In this document: one piece after another, positions 1-7,673 of the stretch
Position numbering within the stretch: the first letter of the stretch is position 1
How the letters are laid out: each line of letters starts with the position of its first letter
Source: Bradyrhizobium tropiciagri
Lineage (GTDB): Bacteria > Pseudomonadota > Alphaproteobacteria > Rhizobiales > Xanthobacteraceae
DNA: 64,000 nt
Direction of reading: 5' to 3'
NCBI RefSeq assembly: GCF_018130505.1
Contig: NZ_JAFCKH010000003.1
Span: forward strand, 434,001-498,000
The notes under the pieces: model-generated
Databases searched by the model: none
What the model was told of the DNA's origin: nothing
The model's input: only the letters and a program-made list of their open reading frames with translations
Made by a program: the position numbers and the translations under genes

Positions 1-58
1 TGATTTTTGTTTCATACTTCCCGGACGACGAATCCCGTTCACAACACGGCCGCGGCGT

Positions 59-86
59 ATGGGTCCCTGCTTTCGCAGGGACGACG
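59..86. repeat. Short palindromic repeat fragment upstream of ispE
   Basis: A small hairpin of the form GTCCCTGC-TTTC-GCAGGGAC. The same half-element (TTTTCGCAGGGACGAC) recurs near 1367-1382, so this is probably a truncated copy of a dispersed intergenic palindrome rather than a terminator for a specific gene; no T-run follows. The remaining bases 1-206 hold no gene I can support. Confidence 0.45.
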
Positions 87-206
87 ACCGTTTATACGGC
101 ACTTGGGCCGGGATCCCCCCGGAATATCCGCCCAAACAAAGGGATAGGATCGTGAGGCGATTTCCTGTAATCGCAACACGATGTTTGTTTTTAGGGGTTT
201 CTCGCC

Positions 207-1094
207 GTGCCGGCGCTAGTTGAAGTGGGGCGTGCCAAAGTCAACCTGACGCTGAAGGTGGTCGGCCGGCGCGTCGACGGGTTTCACGATCTGGAAAGTG
301 TCGTTGCGTTTGCCGACTGCGCCGATCGCATCACGCTGGAGCCGGGCGGCGGGCTGGCGCTGACGATGGCTGGACCGCTGGCCGATGCCTGCGGCGACAC
401 CTCCGACAATCTGGTGCTGAAGGCCGCGCGGCTGCTCGGCGAGCGCGTCGCCAACCTCGAGGTCGGCCATTTCACGCTGGAGAAGGTGCTGCCGGTCGCC
501 GCCGGCATCGGCGGCGGCTCGGCGGATGCCGCGGCCGCGCTGCGCCTGCTGGCACGGCTCAACGAGCTGTCGCTCGACGACTCCCGGATCATGGAGGTCG
601 CGCTGCAGACCGGTGCCGACGTGCCGGTGTGCGTCGCCTCGCGCGCTTGCGACATGACCGGCGTCGGCGAGGGCCTGCTGCCGCTCGATCTGCCGGCGAT
701 GCCCTGTGTGCTGGTCAATCCGCGCGTGCCGGTCGCGACCAAGGACGTCTTCAACGCGCTCGGCCTGCGCCACGGCGAGCTTCTGATCGGCGCCACCGAC
801 ATCGTGATGCAGCGGCCGTCCTGGCCCGACTCCGGCTGCGCGATCGACGAATGGATCGAGGCGCTGGCGAACGGCACCAACGATCTCGAAGCGCCCGCCG
901 CGCGCGTCGAGCCGGTCATCAGCAACGTGCTGTCGGCATTGCGCACGACCCGCGGTGCCCGCCTCGTCCGCATGTCGGGCTCCGGCGCCACCTGCTTTGC
1001 AATCTTCGCCACCGACGCCGACGCAGCCGCCGCCGGCGAGAAGCTCCGCGCCGACCACCCCGGCTGGTGGGTGCACGCCGGCACGCTGAGCTGA
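207..1094 (+). CDS. ispE: 4-diphosphocytidyl-2-C-methyl-D-erythritol kinase
   Basis: Cytoplasmic GHMP kinase of the non-mevalonate (MEP) isoprenoid pathway; it phosphorylates the 2-hydroxyl of CDP-methylerythritol with ATP. The N-terminal ARAKVNLTL-type segment (here GRAKVNLTLKVVGRR) and the GHMP ATP-binding loop PVAAGIGGGSADAAAALRLL near residues 93-112 are clear, as is the C-terminal glycine-rich SGSGATCFA motif around residue 260. The length of 295 aa is normal. The start is GTG, immediately after a T-rich leader; no strong ribosome site is visible. The gene stands alone here, followed by a large palindromic repeat region. Confidence 0.95.
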   Translation: MPALVEVGRAKVNLTLKVVGRRVDGFHDLESVVAFADCADRITLEPGGGLALTMAGPLADACGDTSDNLVLKAARLLGERVANLEVGHFTLEKVLPVAAGIGGGSADAAAALRLLARLNELSLDDSRIMEVALQTGADVPVCVASRACDMTGVGEGLLPLDLPAMPCVLVNPRVPVATKDVFNALGLRHGELLIGATDIVMQRPSWPDSGCAIDEWIEALANGTNDLEAPAARVEPVISNVLSALRTTRGARLVRMSGSGATCFAIFATDADAAAAGEKLRADHPGWWVHAGTLS

Positions 1095-1107
1095 GCTGCT
1101 GCACAGC

Positions 1108-1192
1108 GTAGGATGGGTGGAGCGCAGCGATACCCATCAGCTGCTAGCCGCGCGGCGATATGATGGGTATCGCTGCGCTCCACCCATCCTAC
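1108..1192. repeat. Perfect 32-bp inverted repeat (long palindromic intergenic element)
   Basis: The arms at 1108-1139 and 1161-1192 are exact reverse complements over 32 bp, separated by a 21-bp loop. The arms contain GGATGGGTGGAGCGCAGCGA. There is no T-run, so it is not a standard terminator. It would form a very stable hairpin in any transcript from ispE. Such elements are dispersed in Bradyrhizobium-type genomes. Confidence 0.85.
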
Positions 1193-1215
1193 GAGCCGCG
1201 TCCTCATTCACCGCT

Positions 1216-1319
1216 GTCATCGCCCGGCTTGACCGGGCGATCCAGTACGCCGCGGCTCCTCGGCTCGATCACCGCTGCCTCTGGAATACTGGATCACCCG
1301 GTCAAGCCGGGTGATGACG
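1216..1319. repeat. Imperfect 32-bp inverted repeat
   Basis: The arms at 1216-1247 and 1288-1319 match as reverse complements at 30 of 32 positions. Each arm itself contains a smaller palindrome (CCCGGCTTGACCGGG). The sequence family differs from the neighbouring element at 1108-1192. The rest of the 1095-1537 gap holds a third fragment around 1335-1385 ending in TTTTCGCAGGGACGAC; no gene is apparent in the gap. Confidence 0.8.
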
Positions 1320-1537
1320 CCGCGTTGTTTGGTGAGCGATGCGAGCCACGCTCGCAATCGTCCCGTTTTCGCAGGGACGACACTGTGACGCGGAGGCCGC
1401 GTGGCCAGCGCCGGGCAGCCTTGCGGGCCGCTTGCTTGGCAAGCCAAAATCCCTTTGCCATAACGGGATGAACAACAACGTTGCGCGCGCGGGACCATCA
1501 AAACTCCGCCGGCAGCCAAAGAAGCCGGGAGGATGAA

Positions 1538-2464
1538 ATGGCCAATATCCGTGTTCTCGCCACCGATCTGGAGTTTCCCGAAGGTCCGGTCGTCATGCCG
1601 GACGGTTCGGTGGTGCTGGTCGAAATCCGCGGCCAGCGGCTGACCCGGGTCTATCCCGACGGGCGCAAGGAAGTCGTCGCCAAGGTGCCGGGCGGCCCGA
1701 ACGGTGCGGCACTTGGTCCCGACGGCAAGATTTACATCTGCAACAATGGCGGCTTCTCCTGGATCCCGACCGGCAAGATGATCATGCCGGGACCGCAGCC
1801 GGAAGATTACCTCGGCGGTTCGATCCAGCGCGTCGATCTGCAGTCCGGCCAGGTCGAGACCGTCGTGACCAAATGCGGCGAGCATGCGCTGCGCGGGCCG
1901 AATGACCTCGTGTTCGACAAGCAGGGCGGCCTGTGGTTTTCCGACCTCGGCAAGCGCCGCGGCCGCGACATGGATGTCGGCGCGTTCTATTATCTCAAGC
2001 CCGGCATGAAGGAGATCGTCGAGGCCGTACACGGCGTCCTGCCGGCCAACGGCATCGGCCTGTCGCCCGACGAGAAGACCGTTTACATCGCGGAGACGCC
2101 GACCGCGCGGCTGTGGGCCTATGAGGTCGCCGAGCCCGGCACCATCAAGCCGCGCGACGTGATCTATCGCGGCGAGCGCGGCAAGCCGATCGCCGGCCTC
2201 GGCGGCTACCAGATGTTCGATTCACTCGCGGTGGAAGCGAACGGCAATGTCTGCGTCGCGACGCTGATCTCGGGCTGCATCTCGGTGATCGCACCCGACG
2301 GCACGCTGGTCGAGCAGGTGCCGACCGGCGACCGCGTCACCACCAACATCGCCTTCGGCGGCCCCGAGCTGAAGACGGCGTATATCACGCTGTCGGGCAA
2401 GGGCGAGCTGATCGCGATGGACTGGCCGCGCGGCGGATTGCCGCTGAACTTTTTGAACAAGTAA
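1538..2464 (+). CDS. SMP-30/gluconolactonase family hydrolase
   Basis: Six-bladed beta-propeller metal-dependent lactonase of the SMP-30/gluconolaconase/LRE family, 308 aa, probably hydrolysing a sugar or aldonic lactone. The metal-binding glutamate lies in LEFPEGPV (about residue 15), the conserved asparagines in GGPNGAAL, RGPNDLVFD and PANGIGLSPDE. An ATG at 1538 preceded by GGGAGGA (spacing about 5) is preferred; an in-frame upstream start at 1481 would add a 19-residue tail without family similarity. No signal peptide. The substrate cannot be read from the sequence, and the next genes (acetyltransferase, GMC oxidoreductase) give only weak context for sugar or alcohol oxidation. Confidence 0.88.
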   Translation: MANIRVLATDLEFPEGPVVMPDGSVVLVEIRGQRLTRVYPDGRKEVVAKVPGGPNGAALGPDGKIYICNNGGFSWIPTGKMIMPGPQPEDYLGGSIQRVDLQSGQVETVVTKCGEHALRGPNDLVFDKQGGLWFSDLGKRRGRDMDVGAFYYLKPGMKEIVEAVHGVLPANGIGLSPDEKTVYIAETPTARLWAYEVAEPGTIKPRDVIYRGERGKPIAGLGGYQMFDSLAVEANGNVCVATLISGCISVIAPDGTLVEQVPTGDRVTTNIAFGGPELKTAYITLSGKGELIAMDWPRGGLPLNFLNK

Positions 2465-2471
2465 AGGCCAT

Positions 2472-2557
2472 CGTCATTGCGAGGAGCGACGCGACGAAGC
2501 GATCCATGCATCCGCGCATGCGGGCCGATGGATTGCTTCGCTTCGCTCGCAATGACG
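2472..2557. repeat. Palindromic intergenic repeat (GTCATTGCGAGGAGC type)
   Basis: The left arm CGTCATTGCGAGGAGC and right arm GCTCGCAATGACG face each other across a 50-bp centre that itself contains ATCCATGCATCCGCGCATGC. This family is familiar from intergenic gaps of Bradyrhizobium-type genomes. It lies between co-oriented genes and may act as a transcription attenuator, which is inference. Confidence 0.75.
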
Positions 2558-2594
2558 GTTAAAGTGACGCCGGACGAAACACAGAGGATACCTC

Positions 2595-3188
2595 ATGCCC
2601 TGGCTTGAACCGGTCACCCTGCGCGGCGCGCATGCGCGGCTCGAACCGCTGTCGCACGATCACCTCGCCGGGCTCACCGAGGCGGTGAAGGACGGCGAGC
2701 TCTCGAACCTCTGGTACACGGCGATCCCGACGCCGGAGAACATGACCAAGGAGATCGATCGCCGGCTCGGCCTGCAGGCCGCCGGTTCGATGCTGCCGTT
2801 CACCGTGTTCGACGCCGCGGGCAAGATCGCCGGCATGTCCACCTACATGAATGTCGACACGCCGAACCGCCGCGTCGAGATCGGCTCGACCTGGTACGCC
2901 AAGCGTGTGCAGCGCAGCGCGGTCAACACGCAGTGCAAACTACTGTTGCTTAGCCACGCCTTCGAGAAGCTCGATTGCATCGCGGTCGAGTTCCGCACGC
3001 ATTTCTTCAATCACCAGAGCCGGCGCGGCATCGAGCGTCTCGGCGCCAAGCAGGACGGCATCCTGCGCAGTCACCAGATCGCGCCCAACGGCACGTTGCG
3101 CGACACTGTGGTTTACAGCATCATCGCCAGCGAATGGCCGACGGTGAAGGCGCATCTCAATTATCAACTCAACGATAAGCCGCGCTGA
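2595..3188 (+). CDS. GNAT-family N-acetyltransferase (RimJ/RimL-like)
   Basis: A 197-aa cytoplasmic acetyltransferase of the broad GNAT fold. It starts like RimJ/RimL-type enzymes (PVTLRGAHARLEPLSHDHL) and has the NRRVEIGSTWY segment, with RSAVNTQCKLLLLSHAFE as the acetyl-CoA helix region and FEKLDCIAVEFRTHFFNHQS as strand/helix of motif B. The substrate is unknown; relatives acetylate ribosomal protein N-termini or small amines. The ATG start follows GAGGATACC. It lies 27 bp upstream of the GMC oxidoreductase gene and may be cotranscribed with it. Confidence 0.85.
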   Translation: MPWLEPVTLRGAHARLEPLSHDHLAGLTEAVKDGELSNLWYTAIPTPENMTKEIDRRLGLQAAGSMLPFTVFDAAGKIAGMSTYMNVDTPNRRVEIGSTWYAKRVQRSAVNTQCKLLLLSHAFEKLDCIAVEFRTHFFNHQSRRGIERLGAKQDGILRSHQIAPNGTLRDTVVYSIIASEWPTVKAHLNYQLNDKPR

Positions 3189-3215
3189 GGTCGAACCAGC
3201 GCAAGAAACGAGACG

Positions 3216-4859
3216 ATGGAAACCTTCGATTATGTGATCATCGGCGCGGGCTCCGCCGGGAGCGTGCTGACCAATCGGTTGAGTGAAGACGCCGGCACGC
3301 GGGTCTGCGTGCTGGAGGCGGGGCCGAGCGACTGGCATCCCTACATCCATCTGCCGGCCGGCTTCATCAAGACCTTCCACATGAAGAGCGTGAACTGGGC
3401 CTACCAGCAGGAGGTCGGCCCCTACACCGGCGGGCGCAGCATCTATGCGCCGCGCGGCAAGACGCTTGGCGGCTCGTCCTCGATCAACGGCCATATCTAC
3501 AACCGCGGCCAGCGCCAGGATTTCGACACCTGGGCGCAGCTCGGCAATCGCGGCTGGGGCTATCCCGACGTGCTGCCGTATTTCCGGCGGATGGAGCGGC
3601 GTGTCGGCGAGGGCGACGACACCTATCGCGGCCGCGACGGCAATCTCACCGTCACCACGATGGACTGGAAGGACCCGCTCTGCGAGGCCTTCATGGAAGG
3701 CGCGGTCTCGCTCGGCATTCCGCGCAACCCCGACTACAACGGCCAGATCCAGGAGGGCGTGTCCTACTGCCAGCGCACCATCCTGAACGGGCTCAGGGTC
3801 AGCGCTGCAACCTCGTTCCTGCATCCGGCGCGGCGGCGGCCGAACGTCGACGTGCGCACCCATGCCCATGTCACCGGCATCATCTTCGAGGGCAAGCGCG
3901 CGGTCGGCGTGCGCTATAATCGCGGCGGCAAGTATGGCGATCCGCTCGAGATCCGCGCCAGCAAGGAGGTCATCCTCTCCGGCGGCGCGTATAATTCGCC
4001 GCAGCTGCTGCAGCTGTCCGGGGTCGGTTCGCCCGATCTGTTGAAAGCGCACGGCATCGAGGTGGTGCATGCGCTGGCCGGTGTCGGCGAGGGCCTGCAG
4101 GATCACTACGCGCCGCGCTCGGTGGCGCGGGTCAAGAACATCAGGACCATCAACGAAATGCGCCGTGGTCTCAGTTTATGGGTCGAGGCGCTGAAATGGG
4201 CGACCACGCGGCGCGGGCTGCTGTCGCTGTCGCCGACCATGGTGTACTGCTTCTGGCATTCCGGCGAGACGACCGAGAGCTCGGACCTGCAGCTCACCTT
4301 CACGCCTGCGAGCTACAAGGAAGGCGTGCAGGGCCAGCTCGAGGACGAGCCCGGCATGACGGTGGCCTCATGGCAGCAGCGGCCGGAGAGCCGCGGCTAT
4401 GTCCGCATCCGCTCCGCCGATCCGTTCGCGCCGCCGATCATCCAGACCAACTATCTCGCCGAAGAGATCGACCGCCGCGTCGTCGTCGCCGGCATGAAGC
4501 TGGCGCGGCGGCTGCTTGCCTCCGAGCCGCTCAGTCCGTATTTCGCCTACGAGGATTTCCCGGGCCCGAAGGTGCAGAGCGACGACGAACTGCTCGCCGC
4601 CGCGACCCAGCGCGGCACCACCACCTTCCATCCCGGCTGCACCTGCCGCATGGGACCCTCGGACGCGCCGTGGGCCGTGGTCGACGACCAGCTCCGGGTC
4701 CACGGCATGGAGGGCCTGCGCGTGATCGACGCCTCGATCATGCCGCGCATGATCTCCGCCAACCTCAACGCCTCCACGCTGATGATCGCCGACAAGGCCT
4801 CCGACATGATCCGCGGCAGGACGCCCGAACCCGCGGCGAAGCTGCCGGAGTATGCGTGA
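3216..4859 (+). CDS. GMC-family FAD oxidoreductase (choline dehydrogenase-like)
   Basis: Flavoprotein alcohol dehydrogenase of the glucose-methanol-choline family, 547 aa. The FAD dinucleotide loop VIIGAGSAGSVL lies at residues 6-17, GMC signature 1 (GKTLGGSSSINGHIYNRG) near residue 83, signature 2 (GAYNSPQLLQLSGVG) near 256, and the catalytic His region TFHPGCTCRMG near 470, followed by ASIMPRMISANLNASTLMI with the second active-site position (Asn). BetA-like proteins carry HPVGTCKMG, so the local change HPGCTC suggests a substrate other than choline. No betaine genes are nearby, so I do not assign betA. Confidence 0.9.
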   Translation: METFDYVIIGAGSAGSVLTNRLSEDAGTRVCVLEAGPSDWHPYIHLPAGFIKTFHMKSVNWAYQQEVGPYTGGRSIYAPRGKTLGGSSSINGHIYNRGQRQDFDTWAQLGNRGWGYPDVLPYFRRMERRVGEGDDTYRGRDGNLTVTTMDWKDPLCEAFMEGAVSLGIPRNPDYNGQIQEGVSYCQRTILNGLRVSAATSFLHPARRRPNVDVRTHAHVTGIIFEGKRAVGVRYNRGGKYGDPLEIRASKEVILSGGAYNSPQLLQLSGVGSPDLLKAHGIEVVHALAGVGEGLQDHYAPRSVARVKNIRTINEMRRGLSLWVEALKWATTRRGLLSLSPTMVYCFWHSGETTESSDLQLTFTPASYKEGVQGQLEDEPGMTVASWQQRPESRGYVRIRSADPFAPPIIQTNYLAEEIDRRVVVAGMKLARRLLASEPLSPYFAYEDFPGPKVQSDDELLAAATQRGTTTFHPGCTCRMGPSDAPWAVVDDQLRVHGMEGLRVIDASIMPRMISANLNASTLMIADKASDMIRGRTPEPAAKLPEYA

Positions 4860-4890
4860 GCGGCTGATATGCGTGGCAAACCATCCGGTG

Positions 4891-5010
4891 TCGTCCCGGC
4901 GAAGGCCGGGACCCATAGCCACCGAAAGTCTTTGTTGTGCGACGCTGGGGCCGCAGCCTTCTTGAACAATCCAACCCTGTGGTTATGGGTCCCGGCCTTC
5001 GCCGGGACGA
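4891..5010. repeat. Perfect 27-bp inverted repeat between convergent genes
   Basis: The arms at 4891-4917 (TCGTCCCGGCGAAGGCCGGG then ACCCATA) and 4984-5010 are exact reverse complements; the 66-bp centre is unrelated. It sits between the convergent GMC oxidoreductase and the minus-strand monooxygenase, where it could serve as a bidirectional transcription block. Confidence 0.8.
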
Positions 5011-5066
5011 CGGCGGAGTGTGTGTTGCCGTTCGCAGCTCAGGCTGGCGGAAACGCCTAACAGAAA

Positions 5067-6569
5067 CTACCCGTAAACGAACGCCTTGTCCTCGAGGTCG
5101 ATCTGCGGGAATTCGTCCTTCTCGGCCCAGTAGTCCTGGTTGTGCTGCCACTCCGGCTTGTCGCCGCGCTTCGGCAACAGGTGCATGCCGCGCATCATGT
5201 AGCCGGGGTTGAAGTTCTCCGAATCGATCCACGGCAGCAGTGGCATGTTGTGATCCTCGGGCCGCAGCGCGGGGGTCACCTTGCTGGTGCCGGTGTCCTT
5301 CATGTGCTTGAGCAGGCGGCAGACGAAGTCGGCGACGAGGTCGACGCGCAGCGTCCAGCTGGCGCGGAAATAGCCGAACACCCAGACGAGGTTCGGCACG
5401 CCGGTGAACATCATGCCGCGATAGGTCACGGTGTCCTTGAAGTCGAGCGGCTTACCGTCGATCGCGAAGTCGATGCCGCCGTTTGCGGAGAGATGGAAGC
5501 CGGTCGCGGTGATGATGATGTCGGCCTCAAGCTCCTTGCCGGACTTGAGCAGGATGCCGGCCTCGGTGAAGCGCTCGATCTCGTCGGTGACGACCGAGGC
5601 CTTGCCGTCCTTGATGGCGTGGAACAGATCGGCATCCGGAACGAAGGCGATGCGCTGCCGCCACGGCCGGTAGCTCGGCGTGAAGTGGGTGGCGATATCG
5701 TAGTCCTTGCCGACAACCGCCTCGACTGCCGCCAGCAGGTCCTTCTTGGCGCCCTCGGGGTCGGCAAAGGTCCGCTTGGTGAAGGCGTCCTGCTCGAACA
5801 GGATCTTGCGGCGGACGATCTCGTGGATCCAGCTCTCGTCGACCTGCAGCCGGCGCAGCTCCTCGGCGATCTCGATCGCGTTGCGGCCGGTGCGGAAATA
5901 GGTCGGCGAGCGCTGCAGCATGGTGACATGGCCGGCGTCCTTGGCCATTGCCGGGATCAGCGTCGCGGCGGTGGCACCGGAGCCGATCACGATCACCCGC
6001 TTGCCCTTGTAGTCGAGATCATCGGGCCAAGTCTGCGGATGCACGACCGTGCCCTTGAACTTCGCCATGTCGGTCCATTCCGGCGTGTAGCCGGCGTCGT
6101 GGCGGTAATAGCCCTGGCACATCCAGAAGAAGTTGGCGGTGAAGCGCAAATGCTCTCCGGTGTCGATGCGGGTGGCATCGATGGTCCAGAGATTGGTCTC
6201 GTTCGACCAATTCGCCGCGGTGATGGTGTGGCGATAGCGGATGTGGGGAGCGAGGTCGTTCTCCTCGATCACCTCGCCCATATACTTCAGGATCTCGGCC
6301 GCGCTCGCGATCGGCGCGCTGGTCCACGGCTTGAAGCGATAGCCGAAGGTGTGCAGGTCGCTGTCGGAGCGGATGCCGGGATAGCGATGCGTCGACCAGG
6401 TGCCGCCGAACGTCTTCTGCGTCTCCAGCACCACGAAGCTGGTGCCTGGACATTGCGTGGTGAGGTGATAGGCGGCGCCGACGCCGGAGATGCCGGCACC
6501 GGCGATCAGGACGTCGAAATGCTCTGTCGTGACGGGCTCGGCGGCCCGGATCTGGGTCTGGACGTTCAT
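5067..6569 (-). CDS. Baeyer-Villiger-type FAD/NADPH monooxygenase
   Basis: Class B flavin monooxygenase, 500 aa, expected to use FAD, NADPH and O2 to insert oxygen into ketones. The N-terminal FAD loop LIAGAGISGVGAAYHL is near residue 22, the Baeyer-Villiger fingerprint FxGxxxHxxxWP is met by FKGTVVHPQTWP, and the NADPH loop is VIGSGATAATLIP. The ATG at 6569 is preceded on its strand by AGGGAAG and is followed by normal family sequence; an upstream in-frame start would add 52 residues of low-quality sequence overlapping the MoxR gene end. It lies downstream of moxR in the same direction but a hairpin terminator separates them. The substrate is unknown. Confidence 0.9.
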   Translation of the reverse strand: MNVQTQIRAAEPVTTEHFDVLIAGAGISGVGAAYHLTTQCPGTSFVVLETQKTFGGTWSTHRYPGIRSDSDLHTFGYRFKPWTSAPIASAAEILKYMGEVIEENDLAPHIRYRHTITAANWSNETNLWTIDATRIDTGEHLRFTANFFWMCQGYYRHDAGYTPEWTDMAKFKGTVVHPQTWPDDLDYKGKRVIVIGSGATAATLIPAMAKDAGHVTMLQRSPTYFRTGRNAIEIAEELRRLQVDESWIHEIVRRKILFEQDAFTKRTFADPEGAKKDLLAAVEAVVGKDYDIATHFTPSYRPWRQRIAFVPDADLFHAIKDGKASVVTDEIERFTEAGILLKSGKELEADIIITATGFHLSANGGIDFAIDGKPLDFKDTVTYRGMMFTGVPNLVWVFGYFRASWTLRVDLVADFVCRLLKHMKDTGTSKVTPALRPEDHNMPLLPWIDSENFNPGYMMRGMHLLPKRGDKPEWQHNQDYWAEKDEFPQIDLEDKAFVYG

Positions 6570-6603
6570 CTTCCCTGGTCTTTTTTGTTGGTTGGTCTTC
6601 GGA

Positions 6604-6632
6604 AACAAAACGCCGGAGCGATGGCCCCGGCG
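6604..6632 (-). terminator. Rho-independent terminator after moxR
   Basis: On the minus strand, CGCCGG and CCGGCG (6627-6632 and 6611-6616) form a stem, followed by TTTTGTTTCC. It lies 17 bp past the MoxR stop codon and 35 bp before the monooxygenase start, so the two genes are probably separate transcription units. Confidence 0.7.
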
Positions 6633-6648
6633 CTTGGCTGTTTCGGAA

Positions 6649-7491
6649 CTAGACTTCGCGGCGGCTGAGGAAGGCCAGCCGCTCGAACAGGTGCACGTCC
6701 TGCTCGTTCTTGAGCAGCGCGCCATGCAGCGGCGGGATCAGCTTGCGCGGATCGCGCTCGCGCAGCATCTCCGGCGTGATGTCCTCGTTCAGCAGCAGCT
6801 TGAGCCAGTCGAGCAGCTCCGAGGTCGAGGGCTTCTTCTTCAGGCCGGGCACCTCGCGCACGTCGAAGAAGATGCGCAGCGCCTCTTCGACCAGCCGCTT
6901 CTTGATGCCGGGGAAGTGCACGTCGACGATCCGGCCCATCGTGTCGGCATCGGGGAACTTGATGTAGTGGAAGAAGCAGCGGCGAAGGAAGGCGTCCGGC
7001 AGCTCCTTCTCGTTGTTCGAGGTGATCATCACGATCGGGCGCAGCTTGGCCTTGATGTTCTCGCCGGTCTCGTAGACGTAGAACTCCATGCGGTCGAGTT
7101 CGAGCAGCAGGTCGTTGGGGAATTCGATGTCGGCCTTGTCGATCTCGTCGATCAACAGCACCGGGCGCTTCTCGGCGGTGAAGGCGTCCCACAGCTTGCC
7201 GCGCTTGATGTAGTTCTTGATGTCGGAGACGCGGGCATCGCCGAGCTGGCTGTCGCGCAGCCGCGACACCGCATCGTATTCGTAGAGGCCCTGCTGCGCC
7301 TTGGTGGTGGACTTGATGTGCCAGGTGAGCAGCGGCGCATCGATCGCCTTCGCGACTTCCTCGGCCAGCACGGTCTTGCCGGTGCCGGGCTCGCCCTTCA
7401 CCAGCAGCGGGCGCTCGAGCACGATGGCGGCATTGACGGCGACCTTAAGGTCATCGGTGGCGACGTAATCCTTGGTACCCGTGAATTTCAT
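6649..7491 (-). CDS. MoxR-family AAA+ ATPase
   Basis: AAA+ chaperone-like ATPase of 280 aa. Walker A is GEPGTGKTVLAEE (about residues 37-49), Walker B is LLIDEIDKAD (about 131), and sensor 1 is ITSNNEKELPDAFLRR. MoxR proteins act with VWA-domain partners to mature or assemble metalloenzymes and complexes; CoxD of CO dehydrogenase is a relative. A CoxE-like VWA gene lies 2.3 kb away on the opposite strand with a GGDEF gene between them. The ATG start is well placed; the unusual point is the split arrangement of a pair that is normally one operon. Confidence 0.9.
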   Translation of the reverse strand: MKFTGTKDYVATDDLKVAVNAAIVLERPLLVKGEPGTGKTVLAEEVAKAIDAPLLTWHIKSTTKAQQGLYEYDAVSRLRDSQLGDARVSDIKNYIKRGKLWDAFTAEKRPVLLIDEIDKADIEFPNDLLLELDRMEFYVYETGENIKAKLRPIVMITSNNEKELPDAFLRRCFFHYIKFPDADTMGRIVDVHFPGIKKRLVEEALRIFFDVREVPGLKKKPSTSELLDWLKLLLNEDITPEMLRERDPRKLIPPLHGALLKNEQDVHLFERLAFLSRREV

Positions 7492-7673
7492 CTATCTGTT
7501 TGCCTTGGTTCGTTCGTCGGTCGCCCGGGCGCCCACACGAAACGACCGCTCTCGCGGCGGTCGGATATGCTGTTCAATGTATTGTCACACGCAATTGTAG
7601 TTGAAAAAGCCGGGCGGTCTAGCACCGATTCCGCAGCGCAGCGGTGCCCGGGGCGGGCCGCGCGCATAGTATG

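Noticed and set aside
216-1207. Long minus-strand frames antisense to ispE
   Set aside because: Pure high-GC shadow of the ispE gene; ispE has a full family match and these have low-complexity Arg/Ala sequence.
2940-4106. 388-residue minus-strand frame across the GMC oxidoreductase
   Set aside because: His/Arg/Ala-rich translation without motifs, opposite a well-matched flavoprotein gene.
3216-4859. Choline dehydrogenase betA
   Set aside because: The active-site segment differs and no betaine aldehyde dehydrogenase or choline transport genes adjoin.
5142-6668. Long plus-strand frame opposite the monooxygenase
   Set aside because: Shadow frame; Baeyer-Villiger fingerprint and FAD loops are on the minus strand.
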